Of a stretch of DNA of 64,000 bases, positions 12,001 to 23,480 are shown piece after piece; the stretch's first letter is position 1; the number at the start of each line of letters is the position of its first letter. The notes beneath the pieces were generated by a model. That model made no database searches. It was not told the origin of the DNA and was given only the letters and a program-made list of their open reading frames with translations. A program made the position numbers and the translations under genes. This DNA is from Iris pallida (taxonomy: Eukaryota > Streptophyta > Magnoliopsida > Asparagales > Iridaceae), in contig JANAVB010007000.1 of assembly GCA_029216955.1 (NCBI GenBank), forward strand, positions 2,219,300 to 2,283,299, given 5' to 3'.

Positions 12001-13042
12001 ATCACAAGGACTACGGAATGCTAGATCGGGAGACGTGCTACCCAACTTACAAAACTTCCACTAATATTGGCTTCGGGTCTTATGGAACATACATGGCATT
12101 GTCCTATCCTCTATAGTATCCTAACTGGTAATCATGTCTGAAGTTATTTCACCGAGAATTATGCCTCATCCGTATACTCGGGCGATGGTAAACTCTTGGT
12201 TTCGTAACTCAAATATGATGCAAATCGATCATTACTTAACCCTATCCAATATTGATTCAAGCTACGATCAAAGAGGATCGTTAGCCATAGTTTTAGCAAT
12301 ATTCTATAACCTACATTTTCTTAAACCAATTCCAACTCTAGGGATCGTGCCTTGCCAGTGCGCTGCTGGCTGCAGTGGATCCATAGTCTCCATAATTCAA
12401 ATAAATGGCGACAGTGTGCTGCTGTCATGCCATTATGGGTTAATTAACATTCCTTTAACTATATCCTCCAAATTCATGAGCTTCTAGCGATTCAAACATG
12501 TCGACTATGAAATAAAGCGTAAGCATTTGTCCTATCAATCATAACCCTTAAAATAAAAGGTGAACAGGGAGGAAATAACTGAAGACAAAGAAATACAAAC
12601 ATTCTAACTATTCCATGTGTATTCAAGCCTTTGAGGAAAAACTTGAATCGAAACTAACTCGAGGTTCGCATATGGATAACCCAATCAGAAATAATAATTC
12701 CTGGGGTAAAATAGGAACTAAATAGGCAATTTGGATAAATATGAGGATGATATCTAAAGAGGCAACGAGAAGGAATTGAATAATTCTTCTAGGTGAGATC
12801 ATCAATTCCAGGAAGCTCTGCCTCTCCAAGTGAATAATCTATCCACATTGGACCATATCTTCCAATCAAGAGGTAATAGTGTACCTATGGGGATTTAAAA
12901 AACTATCAAAATTAATAACCCTCATCTATATTGCATGGCCTAGACTACCCATCGGTAAATTTGTATAAGGGACTCCTAGCCCTAGTCATTCTCTTAAATT
13001 AAATTAATTTCTAATTCGTGAATGAGCATTTCTAGTCGCAGG
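9094..13042 (-). other. LARD internal region without recognisable genes
   Basis: About 3.9 kb with stops in all frames. The longest frames are a 98-codon minus ORF (10218-10514), a 117-codon plus ORF (12134-12487) and a 68-codon minus ORF (12623-12829). None shows Gag, zinc knuckle, protease DSG/DTG, RT YxDD or DDE motifs, and no repeats stand out. Confidence 0.7.
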
Positions 13043-13079
13043 CTCGTAATAGTACGACTAACTTAAGTACTATTACGAG
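13043..13079 (-). other. Perfect 13-bp-stem hairpin downstream of the LARD PBS
   Basis: CTCGTAATAGTAC and GTACTATTACGAG are separated by an 11-nt loop. In the element RNA it would lie about 25 nt after the PBS, where retroelement leaders carry packaging or dimerisation signals. A similar hairpin follows the PBS of the gag-only element at 56678-56729. Function is inferred. Confidence 0.6.
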
Positions 13080-13103
13080 TTCGCATGATTTGCGAAAATA
13101 GAC

Positions 13104-13118
13104 CTGTATGGGCCACCA
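13104..13118 (-). promoter_or_regulatory. Putative tRNA-Ile primer-binding site of the LARD
   Basis: Minus-strand TGGTGGCCCATACAG starts 8 nt inside the 5' LTR border. From memory, the 3' end of plant tRNA-Ile(AAU) with CCA reads CTGCATGGGCCACCA, giving one mismatch here and none in the gag-only element at 56656. Confidence 0.6.
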
Positions 13119-13635
13119 CAAAAACTTGTCACGACCCGCACCCTTTTTTTTTAAACGGATACGAGACGTGTCCAAGCCAGCCTACGCCGCAGTGTCGACG
13201 GTAGAACGCTGTCACGGCCATAAAGATCAAAATCATAAATAATGCTCATTCACATAATTAATTTAACTTACAATGATCACAAGTTTTACATTTGTAGAAA
13301 AATATAAACTTGTACAAATAAATGAATGACTATAACTCAACTATCTAGCTAGTCTCTAGGCTTTTGCCTGCAAGTATTCCCGTCACCCTCCAAGCTAAGT
13401 GAATCCACGGCTAACCTGAAAATATTGGTTTCCAGTCAGGAATAGAACGAGCACAGTTTACTAAATACAATTTCAAATAAAGAAAATGACTATAAGACAA
13501 AGGTTAGACATCAATCATGAGTTTGAAAATAAACAGGAAATATGAAAAACAATAGTAATTAAATAGACACAAAATACTTTCCCTAACTGTTAGAAGTACC
13601 TTCGATATGTGATCAGTCTGGGCCACTACACCGCG

Positions 13636-13846
13636 AGGTCTACAAGATCTACTTGCATGAAAAATAAACACGGTCTACGAGATCTACTTGCAGAAATTAA
13701 ACAATGTCTACGAGATCTACTGCATAAAAATAAACAATGTCTACGAGATCTACTACATAAAAATAAACACGGTCTACGAGATCTACTGCATAAAAATAAA
13801 TACGGTCTACGAGATCTACTGCATGAAAATAAACACGGTCTACGGT
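13636..13846. repeat. 33-bp minisatellite in the right LARD LTR
   Basis: Same array as at 6126-6336, with nearly the same unit number and scattered differences. Confidence 0.88.
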
Positions 13847-14176
13847 CGGATCACACATCCTTGGTACTTCTCATTCCCGACTCAACAATTTATAATAGAG
13901 TATAAAAAATCACAAAGCCAATGACTAATCAATGAAACATAGTAAAGGTCAATATCGAAATACAGACAATAAACTGTACTCGCCTGTGGTCCTCTGCTGG
14001 TAAAACCGATAGTCTGAACTACTCAATGTGCCACAATAGTCAAAATCCATACAACAGTCCCCGGAAGCTGAAATAAATATTACCAATATTTTCAGAATAG
14101 TCAAATTAGCTAGGTTTGCATGTCCTTAAGTCCAATTCTGGACACAGGGGCAAAACGGTAATTTTGGGTCAAAACG

Positions 14177-14785
14177 GTGTCCGTCGTTGGACCCGCATTT
14201 GTATCGAAAAACGTGCCAGAGTCAACGGTCTCTAAAGTTGTCAAACTACATGTCTACGGATCCAGTTTTTCGATACGAACCCAACCGTATGTCCAAAGTT
14301 GGATTCCGGTGGGCCGTGCACAAAATCGCCCGTTGAGTGGGACCGTGGGGCCCGCAAAACGACGTACGATTCAACTGTCTCAGAATTTGACCAAACTTGG
14401 CATACAGGACCAGAAAAATGATACGGTCCTGTTGGCGCAAGTTTCGTCTCGATCTGACGAGCGTGCACAAAATAATTGGGGAATTTGCATAGAGGCCGAT
14501 ACGGTGAATTTCGACGGATACGCATCAAATTCGTCACGCACACACGACCAATTTGAATTCCGTCAAAGCCCACATGACCACGAAGCCGTTACGCACCTTT
14601 CGATGCTTTCGGTTCGTGACCATGTCGCCCGGAATGGCGGGACGTACGTCGTGTGGATGGATTTTTCTAGATTTTTAATATTTTCAAAACAGACTTTTCG
14701 TTACATTGGAAAGTCGATTTCTCGGTGTATAGCCATCGAAATTGACTTCCGTAAATTGGATTCTGAAGCCCTAGGTATTGTTTAG
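14177..14785 (+). other. Second copy of the 202-codon antisense LTR ORF
   Basis: Same length and stop as the frame at 6667-7275, with about 17 replacements. It is reported because it is open in both LTRs; coding status is doubtful. Confidence 0.3.
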
Positions 14786-15221
14786 GACTGCCTTTAATTA
14801 TTTTTTGAAAACTTCTAGCATGCAGATCCTAATATGCCTTCCAAGTTGGGTCTTTGGGACCTTTCATTCGTTCTGTTTTTACAGATTTTTTCGCGATGTT
14901 GGGTTCGATTTCTCGACAAAAATAATACTCGTCGTCGTAAACTAATTCAGGGATTGGGAAGAAGGTCATGCAGGCTCTACATAGGGTTTCGTAGATCGAA
15001 ATTCGATCGAATATCGAAGGAGAAAATAGGAAGGAAAGGGATACCTGCTGTTCGAGTCATAACAGAGCAAGGCTCTGTTTCCGGTCGGCCACGGCGGCGT
15101 TGGCGGCGCTCCGGCACTTGCGCGGCTGCGCGCGGCTGCGAGGGAGCCGCCCAGGGTGCTGGGGGTCATGGAGATGTTGAGGGCGTAGGGTTTCGAACTC
15201 CTCCTCTCAGTTCGATCGAAT

Positions 15222-15230
15222 CTATTTATA
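15222..15230 (-). promoter_or_regulatory. TATA box of the LARD 5' LTR
   Basis: Minus-strand TATAAATAG, identical in position to 7712-7720. In this LTR it would start the genomic RNA, which then reads through 13127 into the PBS and interior. Confidence 0.65.
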
Positions 15231-15362
15231 CGCGGTCGGCTAGTCGGCTGGAGTCTCGGGTTCATATGTACGCGGGGGTGCCCTCATTTGTGGGAGCTGG
15301 GCTCAGCTTAGCACTGGCTATGCGGTTTGGGCCGGGTCATAGCTGCTGCTTTGCTCTCTCTC

Positions 15363-15365
15363 CTA

Positions 15366-15442
<77 letters not shown>

Positions 15443-15503
15443 CTATATATATATATATATTTTATTTTTATTTTATATATATATATATATTTTTATTTTA
15501 TAT

Positions 15504-15562
<59 letters not shown>

Positions 15563-15805
15563 CTATATATATATATATATATGTATACATATATATACAT
15601 ACACATGCACTTATATATATATATGTATATACACGCGCGTATACACCCTTATTTATATTTTATATACGTATACATCTACACATATATATACAATATATAT
15701 ATTTATATATATATACACTTACACACATATAATATATATATATATATACACATATATTTATCTATATACACGTATATACGTATATTATCTATATACGCAT
15801 ATATA
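15363..15805. repeat. TA-rich microsatellite block in the right LARD LTR
   Basis: (TA)n with interspersed TTTTA and CACATA stretches, followed by (AAT)n at 15881-15970. The long plus-strand frame that runs into it from 14834 gains only Tyr/Ile repeats. Confidence 0.92.
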
Positions 15806-16567
15806 TACACTTCTTCAACATATATTCACGTACAAAATATAATAATATATAATCTATATATATTATACCTTTATTAGATAATAATAATAATAATATAACC
15901 AATAATAAAATATTATTATATAATAATAACCTCAATAATATCGATAATAGTAATAATAATAATAATAATTTCAATAAATTAATAATGGTATATATACCAT
16001 ATTGCACAGTCTAAAAATCCTAAAATGTACCAGGACCCTTTTCTACAAATATCATTGAATATTAATTAATAATGATATTTATAATATTAAATTACGAATA
16101 TTTAGAAATAGTCATTAAATAATTAAACGGAATATTGCACACTCATACCAAATTCCATCAACACAATTATCATTGGACGTGCCGCATACCTACATAGGCT
16201 TGGGCTCAGTTTGGGTCCAGTCCGGGCTACAATGGTATAACCGGTTCCCTAAAATTCAATAATATAAATAATAAATAAATAAATCTTCGATAAGGGTTAA
16301 GTCGCAACTTGGCCTGGTTTTCCTAGTTAGGACATCACTATGGCTCGGCCTTCCCTATCAGGGCTAGTACTCTAGTCAAAGCACGCCATCGCACTATCCG
16401 TGCCACGATTCATAGTCGTCTTGCACTCAAATTCTTAACCATGGCTAAAATTATCTTCCGTAGTAATTAACTAAATAATTATTTATAAGACTCTAAAAAT
16501 CACCATTTAACTCAAATAAATAAATAAAAATTATTATCAAAATTCCGAAAAGAGGTGTTACAATAAG

Positions 16568-17378
16568 GAACTTTCATCTGCCAGTCAAAATATACAAAGG
16601 ATATGCTGAAGAAGTTTGATCTTGACAACGTCAAACCAATCAGCACCCCTATGGCTACTACGACCAAGCTGGAACCTGATGAAAGCGGCAAACCGGTTGA
16701 CCAATGTAAGTATCGAGGTATGATTAGTAGTTTACTTTATTTAACTGCTAGTCATCCCGATATCATATTTAGTGTTTGTCTGTGTGCTCGATATCAAGCT
16801 AGTCCTAAGGAATCACACATGTCCGCTGCTAAGCGTATTTTTGATACCTTAAGGGTACTATTACAGTGGGCTTATGGTATCCCAAATCCATATCCTTTGA
16901 CCTTATTGGTTATTCGGATGCTGATTTCACAGGATGCAAAGTCGACCATAAAAGTACAAGCGGCACGTGTCATTTATTAGGCAAGGCTCTAGTCTCTTAG
17001 TTTAGCAAGAAGCAGAATTCTGTCGTACTAACCACAACAGAAGCTGAATATATCACACCTGATCGTTGTTGTGCACAAATTCTGTAGATGAAGCAAACCC
17101 TTGCAGACTACAACCTTTCTTTTATGCATATTCCTATATTATGTGATAACACTAGTGCTATAAACCTTACTAAGAACCCTATATGTCACTCACGCACAAA
17201 ATATATTGAAATATGTCACCACTTTTTGCGTGATCACCAGCAAAATAGTACTATTAACTTAGAATTTATTGACATTGATCATCAGATAGCAGATTTCTTT
17301 ACTAAACTACTATCCGCAGAGCGTTTTAACATTTTGTGTCGTGAACTAGGAATTTTGGATGAAGCTGTTATTCATTAA
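16568..17378 (+). pseudogene. pol: Sirevirus RT 3' part and RNase H (continuation after LARD)
   Basis: Coding resumes with the RT thumb (frame open 16603-16980, PISTPM near residue 14 of that frame) and runs into RNase H. In RNase H the TTTEAEY segment (about 17033-17053) and the DNTSAINLTKNP segment (about 17144-17180) are readable. The frame breaks near 16850. TAG stops at 16998-17000 and 17085-17087 both replace Trp (tgg to tag). The last frame, 17088-17378, ends with the usual copia FFTK... terminus. Confidence 0.82.
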
Positions 17379-18195
17379 AGTGACCTGCGTAAATATCGAT
17401 TATGTCTTGGATCTTTATGATGAATCTGTTGTGGGTACAATCCGAAAGGGTCCTTCTGACAACAAGTCGTAAAAGCCTGAGCGACACGGTGCACTAGTCC
17501 TCAGGACTACCGCTAGCTGGGATCCGGCCCCTGCAGCTACCCTATGGCAGTTTCACCATACTGAATTATGACATAACTCCTTGTTTATTATATGGTATAC
17601 TTTTATTTATCACATGCTAAATTCAAATTTTTGAACTTCAATTTGATTCTTTTGATTCAGCTTTCACTTATTGCAATTCTCTACTTGGATTTCTTACTTT
17701 TGCATATTCATTTTCCATTACTTCATTCTTATTTGTCTCATTCATATTTTCAACTTCTTTTTTAGCTTGATTTCTATTCTGGCCACAGAACCCAGAATTC
17801 GGTCCGAACTCTGCCTGACACAGAGTTCAGGCTAAAATCGGTCTCGTCATTCCAGAACTGCATGCGGGCTCAGCCGCTGATCTGAACTTGATCCAATGGT
17901 CCTGATTACTTCCGACCATTCGAACCCCTAACATTATAACCGGGTTCTCCCTCTCTCTCTCATCCATTGCCACCTTCTAAACTCCTCCAAACCCTCTCTT
18001 CAAACCCTAACCCTAGTTCTCTCATTCTAATGCATATCTCTTCTCCAAATTCAAGGAGAGGGTATCTTACATCATTCTCTTCCATCCTTCATCACCCTTT
18101 GAGGTATAATTTTACTCTTTTCTCTATCTAAATTTCATTATTTTTTTTATTACTCATATCTCCCAAGTTGTTTAATAGAGGAAAGAGATTTTGAA
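17379..18195 (+). other. Non-coding spacer between Sirevirus pol and the 3' ORF
   Basis: About 800 bp with no open frame of note. It contains a copy of the LTR palindrome family (AGAATTCGGTCCGAACTCTG near 17787-17806, then ACAGAGTTCAGGCT) and a CT-rich stretch at 17940-18110 like a leader. It might contain a promoter or splice acceptor for the downstream ORF, but nothing decisive is visible. Confidence 0.5.
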
Positions 18196-18201
18196 CCGAG
18201 G

Positions 18202-19447
18202 GTGCGTCCTCTTCGAATCCTCCTCCTCGTGATGAACAACCGGTTCAACAACCTATTCCGGTTAACCAACCTATTCAACAACCAATTCACCCGTTGTTCA
18301 ATCCACCTCGTTCCATTGACCCAAACACATATGATGATCGAATATTTGTATCATTGGAAGCCTCAAACGAGTGGTTCAGTGATTTTCGATCTCGTCCCGT
18401 ATGTGCGGGTCATCCTATTAACTTTACCATATTTTCTCGATATGACTCCCTCTTTCATGATTTATGTCTTGATGAACTTGTAACCACTAATTCACTCATC
18501 TATTTAAATGTCATTCATATTTTTATTGCAATCTTACTCATAATGATACACGTTTATATTCACGTGTTGCTGGCATTGACATATCATTTGATGACTTTGA
18601 TCTTGCGAAATATCTTAAAATTTCGGAGCCTAACTCATGGGAGAAACTTGTTGATGCTCGCAAGTTTCAATTCCCCGATGGGTCATCCCTAGAAAGCTTC
18701 AAGGACGATTTGTGTACCCCTAACACACGTCTACGAAAGCTTCTTGCCAAGTTTCTAAACCCCTACTTCTATGAGCTTCATCGCATTGTCTTTTCCACGA
18801 TTCTGCCCAAAGCGGTATCGACTGATGAGGTTTTATATTTTGAAATTTCTGCTATGTATCACCTACACTTCCATGTTCCTTTCAATCTTCTAAATACCAT
18901 GATGGACTGGATGATCAATGCTAGGAAGAGGCCACGTTCTTTGGTCTATGCTCTCTATCTTCCTATGGTTTTTCGTGCTTTTTATGTCCCACTTGATGAG
19001 TGCCAGTTCCTCCTTGCCCCTACCTTCTTATTTAAGGCACGGCGACTTCATGCAGCTGTTGGTTCTCCTGCTGAGTTCGAGCACTCTGATGCTCAGGATG
19101 ACGTACCTGCTCTTTGGCAGCTTGTACCCCCTCCATCTGCTACTCTTGAGTTGATTCAGACTATGATTCGCGATCGATTAATGTTAGAGGATGATCGCTG
19201 GACCCAGCTTGACTACCGTACCACCCTGCAGATGAGTGCCATCAGCAACTCACTACATGACGTCCGGTACTCTATGTCTCGGCATCCTTCTATGCTTATT
19301 CCTATGGAGAGGGACCCTGCTCGCGACGGATACCGTATCGATAACCCTTGGGTTATACGCTATCTGGATCCGGATGCGGCTTTCGTGGATCCTCGTCGTT
19401 TATTCACTGATCCATCTGACGATGCTGGACCTTCACGAGCTCTGTGA
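18202..19447 (+). pseudogene. Sirevirus 3' additional ORF (env-position)
   Basis: An extra reading frame between pol and the 3' LTR. The first part (frame open 18294-18692) encodes a domain containing NEWFSDFRSRPV. A shift near 18530 leads into a second part, readable as RVAGIDISFDDFDLAKYL near 18560 and open in 18710-19447, with YLPMVFRAFYVPLDE around residues 82-96 of that frame. The organisation resembles the 'putative plant transposon protein' domain (PF20167-type) carried at the 3' end of many plant retroelements; I cannot run the search. No convincing signal peptide or fusion segment is seen, so 'env' refers only to position. One frameshift is apparent. Confidence 0.55.
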
Positions 19448-19897
19448 TGGATGTGGTCTCCTACTTGCTGCTGCTGAGGATCTTATGTTTTAGTTTTTAT
19501 GCACTATGGATTTCTAGTTTATGTAGTTGCTTTTTATTGTATTAGACCTCTTTATGTTCTATGACTCTTGAGACACTTGATGCAATTTATTAGTATTTTG
19601 GTGTGCTTGCCAGTTATTTTTATTTACAAATTCTCTGGTTGTTTGTGTTTGATAAATGACAAAGGGAGAGAATTATTTGATATTCATATTATCATATCAT
19701 ATTGTGTATCCGTGCTTTGGAAAAGATTGTTTTTAACAGGACAAAAGGAACGTTGGCTTACAACGAAGCAATATTTACGGAGGAGCTATTGCTAGCTCTG
19801 CACTGATTACGGGGGAGCTACTGCTTTTATAAATGATTCCAGGTATGAAAATTGAATATAAAAATATTATTTTGTTAATTATTAATATGGGGGAGAC
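19448..19897 (+). promoter_or_regulatory. Sirevirus 3' untranslated region with repeated polypurine tracts
   Basis: After the 3' ORF several purine tracts occur: AAAGGGAGAG (near 19659), ACGGAGGAGCT (near 19777), ACGGGGGAGCT (near 19808) and ATGGGGGAGAC directly before the 3' LTR (19887-19897). The last is the functional PPT by position. Multiple PPTs are a reported Sirevirus trait. Confidence 0.7.
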
Positions 19898-20843
19898 TGT
19901 TGACACAAAATTACAGTCAACCAAATATTGATAAAATTGACAATATGATACTTGTCATAATTCAATATGACACATCAAGACTGAACTCAGTACAAGACGG
20001 ACGACGGCTCGTACCTACAGCGTACTATGTTTCGAGTCTGTATTTTTACTTTTCTTGAGTCTAGATAAATATAAACTGAGTCGCACTGAGTAGTTTGGGC
20101 CTATACCTATCTCCAAACTATAAACCAAAAGCTCCACCAAAACCAAACTAGTCCATACAGCCCACTAGAACAATTCTGTCTTCTGGAGACAGAGTTCGGG
20201 CTGAACTCTGCCTCCACACAGAGTTCGGGCCGAATTCTATCCCCTAAATTACAGGACCCTAATTTTTAGGGTTTATTGTATGCTAGTTGTCCAACGGCCA
20301 AAAATTTGAATTCTTGACCCAGAATTCTGGCCGAATTCTTCCTATTGCTACTAGTATAAATAGGCCTTGAATTCCCTCATTTTCAATCATTCCAATCTTC
20401 TCTTCTCTTCTCTTCTCTCTAAAGCCTTATACAAGCCTTACCCTTCTCATCTACTAGCCACAAGCTCCCTAAGCCTCAAAGTGCTCAGTGCTCTTCAGTT
20501 AGGAGTTTGTGCAAGAGTTCAAAAAGTCGCTTGGAAAATTCTAAGCATTGCCACTGCGATCTCTGTAAGAAGTTGATGTGCTCTTCTGAAGAAAATGTAC
20601 AGGGTGTAACTACTATTTTACAAATAGTGGATTTAATCCTGAGCTAGAGTTCTCAGGCCTGGACTAGTCCTCCACGAGGGAAACCAGGTTAAAATTGGCT
20701 ATGTTTGCGTATGCTTTCTCGCTCTTTATAATTTTTGCATTTACTCTGATTATTTACTGTTGGTGAAAGAGTTTAATTTTTAATTGGCTATTATTGTCAT
20801 AAACTCTATTCACCCTCCTCTAGAGTTGCCTACTTGTTCTTCA
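19898..20843 (+). repeat. Sirevirus 3' LTR
   Basis: 946 bp, colinear with 409-1348, TATA box at 20355-20363. It ends TTCTTCA and is followed by the TSD GTATC. Confidence 0.92.
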
Positions 20844-20848
20844 GTATC

Positions 20849-21083
20849 TACTGGCTTTATGGGTCTGACGAAGAACCTCTTGGATAAGTTGGTTGGACGA
20901 ATGTTGGTGGCCCTCATATCTGCATTTGTTGCGGTTCTTCCTAATGACCCGCGTGGTAGCAGCTACAACAATCTGGTGGCTGTGAGAGGCGCTGCTCCAA
21001 GTGGCAAGAAGATCGTTGAAGCTCCCACCGTCCTAGTTTTGTTTACAACGATGCGAGAGGGTTGTCTATACCCTTGTAGGTAA
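20849..21083 (+). pseudogene. Right half of the exon-like ORF, ending at a splice donor
   Basis: Continues the frame of 245-408 for about 78 codons (start STGFMGLTKNLL; later LPNDPRGSSYNN). Near its end lies a perfect plant 5' splice site (AG/GTAAGT, intron start at 21080); a possible acceptor TTTCTGTGCAG ends at 21135, but a 56-nt intron would be shorter than usual. A downstream open frame runs 21102-21455. No family recognised. The splice-site context favours a host-gene exon, possibly captured by the gypsy-type element ending at 23252. Confidence 0.4.
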
Positions 21084-21739
21084 GTCTCCGGACAGCAAAA
21101 TATGGTCCACCATTTTAGACTGTCTTTCTGTGCAGCAATAACATGTGGAAGCCAAACTAAAGCCAATAGTATTGAGAGCATCGTCAGTGGGGAGCTTCGT
21201 GCGAAATGCTCTCCATATCAGAAAGGACAATCTTTTGGGAATGCAAGACTACCAGTAGGCCCTAATGATGGTGGCAGGCATCCCAGTGCCGCGAACCACG
21301 CTCTTGGCCGAAGCAATCATGAAGGATCCGTTGACGGAAGTAGTCCACTACAGGACGTCAGGTTCCGATCTGATCTTCAGCCTAGCGCCAAGGAGCGAAT
21401 CTACAGCTTCTTCTCCTATCCATTCGCGCACTCTCTTCTAGTTTCATTCACGTAGGATTGAAATTACCTGTCAGCTTTGTTCCAATTTGCTACCACTGGA
21501 CTTAGTCAAAATACATATATCTTTGGGACGCTTTGAATATATGTACGAATCCAAATTGAGTTGTATACAAAAATTCAAATCGAGCTGTAGGAAAGACTTT
21601 GAAATGTTAATGAAAAGCTTGCAAGATAGTGTAAAACTAAACAACATTTGTGGGACGAGATCATGAAACGATCTATAAAACACTAAATCGGAGTGTTGGT
21701 TTTGGTTCGAGGACGAACCTTATTTTGAGTGGTATATTC
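21084..21739 (+). other. Internal region upstream of a gypsy 3' LTR
   Basis: Contains a 117-codon frame (21102-21455) with no recognised domain, then AT-rich sequence. CGAGGACGAA at 21709-21718 lies 22 bases before the LTR. This motif precedes the PPT in Tekay/Del-type gypsy elements and occurs at the same place in the LARD and the gag-only element. Confidence 0.5.
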
Positions 21740-22013
21740 TGTAATGCCTCGCTCCGCACAGTGCATTATGCTAAAATGTTGACTAAAAGAGTCGTATTGA
21801 CCGAATAAAAAGTATCGATGTGAATCGATACGAGAGTTACGTTGTCCCGAGCAATGCATCGAACTAAGTCGATGCGAAGAGTTACATTGTCCCAAAGAAT
21901 TCATTGAGTTGAATCGATGCAAAGCGCTGCATTGCACCAAAGGATAAGTGCGTTGAGTCGGCTCGAAGATTCTAAGAAATCGAATCGACCAAGGCGCAAG
22001 TCCGAAGACGGGT

Positions 22014-22112
22014 TGAATGGTAGAATGGACTTGAAGAAATTGAGATAATCTCCCATGCACGGGAATGGTCGAATAGACTTGAGGAAATTGAGATAATCTT
22101 CCATGCACGGGA
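22014..22112. repeat. Tandem duplication of about 50 bp
   Basis: Two adjacent copies share GAAATTGAGATAATCT and CCATGCACGGGAAT with few substitutions. Confidence 0.85.
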
Positions 22113-22308
22113 ATATTCCCTTCGAACGGGTGCGTCGGGGCACCAGGACCGTTCGGCCTAGGAGGGATATAATCTTTGAGAGGTGCACATCCGTAAGACG
22201 ATTAGCGACCGCTTAGCGAGATGTGAAAAGCCGTAAATGATGGTATGCAATGGAAGGTCTCCGTAATTTGGGATAGCAACCCACTATGAGAGACGCCGGG
22301 CTACCCAA

Positions 22309-22385
22309 TTTAAGAAAAAAGAAAGAGAGAAGAAAGAAAGAAAGAAAAGAAAGAGATAAAAGAAAGAGAGAAAAGAAATAGAAAA
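22309..22385. repeat. GA-rich purine tract
   Basis: About 77 bases almost exclusively A and G (GAAA/GAGA motifs) within the LTR. Confidence 0.9.
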
Positions 22386-23252
22386 ACACATTTAGTCCAT
22401 TCTAGCGCGAATACGCCAACGACCTTCATATAGTTAAGGAACGATGGGTTGAAAGTACAGGCACGCATGTATCCTGCACACATAGATCCTGTATAGAGAG
22501 CACTTATAACATGACAGGGAAGGAATGGGGCATATTCACCTTGCGTCAGTGCAAGGGCGAGTGTGTCTATGCTGGTAAGAAGTCATGCCACGAAACAAAC
22601 ACGAGATTGATTGCCTGCTTAACTATTCAATTCAAATAACATACTTGCTATGACAATGTGCTTTACCGCTTTCGAATATGCCATGAAATCGACCCTAAGG
22701 AGAATATAGTAAGATCATAAGCTAAGTTGCATGATTCAGCATAAATACTAAATGTCGGATCAGAAAGTGGGTCTTTTCATCAGTACATGTGAGGACGAAC
22801 GTACTGATCCTCCACCAGCTTTTATGTAGGGTGCAGGGAATGGATTACTCGCGGCGAAGCTTCGCTTGATCTCGCAGAGGCATGGAATGTCGTAGCGTTT
22901 GAAGCGTACGATCGCATTGACGCTCGGACTTACAACAGGATTGATGCGTCCGAGATATAGAAGACATGATGTATGAAATGGTGAAATCCTTTGTGGGCAA
23001 GAGAGAACTTGATTGTTGTAGCCAATCTGGCAAATTCAGTTGGGCTATTGAAAGCCTTTGTAATCTCAGTTCATTATCAATAAAGAGAATTGTTTCGTAT
23101 ACTCTATTTTCTTCCGTTTACTAATATCAAATTAAAGATAACCATTTTGAGAACTTGTCATATTGCCTTGCACGAGCGCAACTCCAGGCTCGTGCGGCAT
23201 CACGCCCCCTACAAGGACGATGATTCGGGTGATTCTGGGTCGGGGCGTGACA

Positions 23253-23372
23253 CAGACCTAATGTCGCCAGAGGAGAATAATAGGATATCGTCAGCATACG
23301 CCAGGTGGGTGATGATCTCACAACCGCTAGAGGTGCGGAAATGCTTGAAGTTCGGGGAGCCCACCATTCTAT
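23253..23372 (-). pseudogene. LINE reverse-transcriptase fragment (YADD box)
   Basis: On the minus strand about 39 codons read through the RT catalytic core of a non-LTR retrotransposon: ITHLAYADDILLFSSGD, with the YADD metal-binding Asp pair near 23292. It begins exactly at the end of the gypsy LTR, so the LTR element inserted into this LINE. The fragment stops at about 23372, where unrelated AT-rich sequence begins. Confidence 0.75.
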
Positions 23373-23380
23373 TCAGATTT

Positions 23381-23480
23381 AAATCAACTAAATACCTATC
23401 AAATGAACAACCAAGGTAACCATGAAAAATACTTATAAATCAACTAAATACCAATCAAATGAACAGCCAAGGTAACCATG
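23381..23480. repeat. Direct repeat of about 45 bp
   Basis: AAATCAACTAAATACC followed by ATCAAATGAACA and CAAGGTAACCATG occurs twice (23390-23421 and 23436-23480), differing at a few bases. Confidence 0.8.

Larger units (their letters stand above)
13127..16562 (-). repeat. LARD 5' LTR (right copy)
   Basis: 3436 bp, matching 5615-9079 throughout except for different TA-array lengths and scattered substitutions. Because the element lies on the minus strand, this is the upstream LTR that would drive transcription, from the TATA box at 15222-15230. Confidence 0.9.
21740..23252 (+). repeat. 3' LTR of a gypsy-type retrotransposon
   Basis: It starts TGTAATGCC after the GAGGACGAA motif and ends GGGTCGGGGCGTGACA. 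About 1513 bp. The last 500 bp match, in reverse complement, the LTR beginning at 52073 (shared TGACGCTCGGACTT and TCCTTTGTGGGC). It includes a 50-bp tandem duplication (22014-22112) and a purine tract (22309-22385). The partner LTR is not in the window, so the element must start to the left of base 1 or be incomplete. Confidence 0.8.

Noticed and set aside
18202..19447. True envelope gene, i.e. an endogenous retrovirus
   Set aside because: There is no signal peptide, fusion peptide or clear membrane anchor, and the element is a copia-type retrotransposon. Only the position is env-like.
21102..21455. 117-codon ORF as an independent gene
   Set aside because: Its start would fall inside the putative intron after 21080, and no domain is visible. 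It is described only as part of the region upstream of the gypsy LTR.
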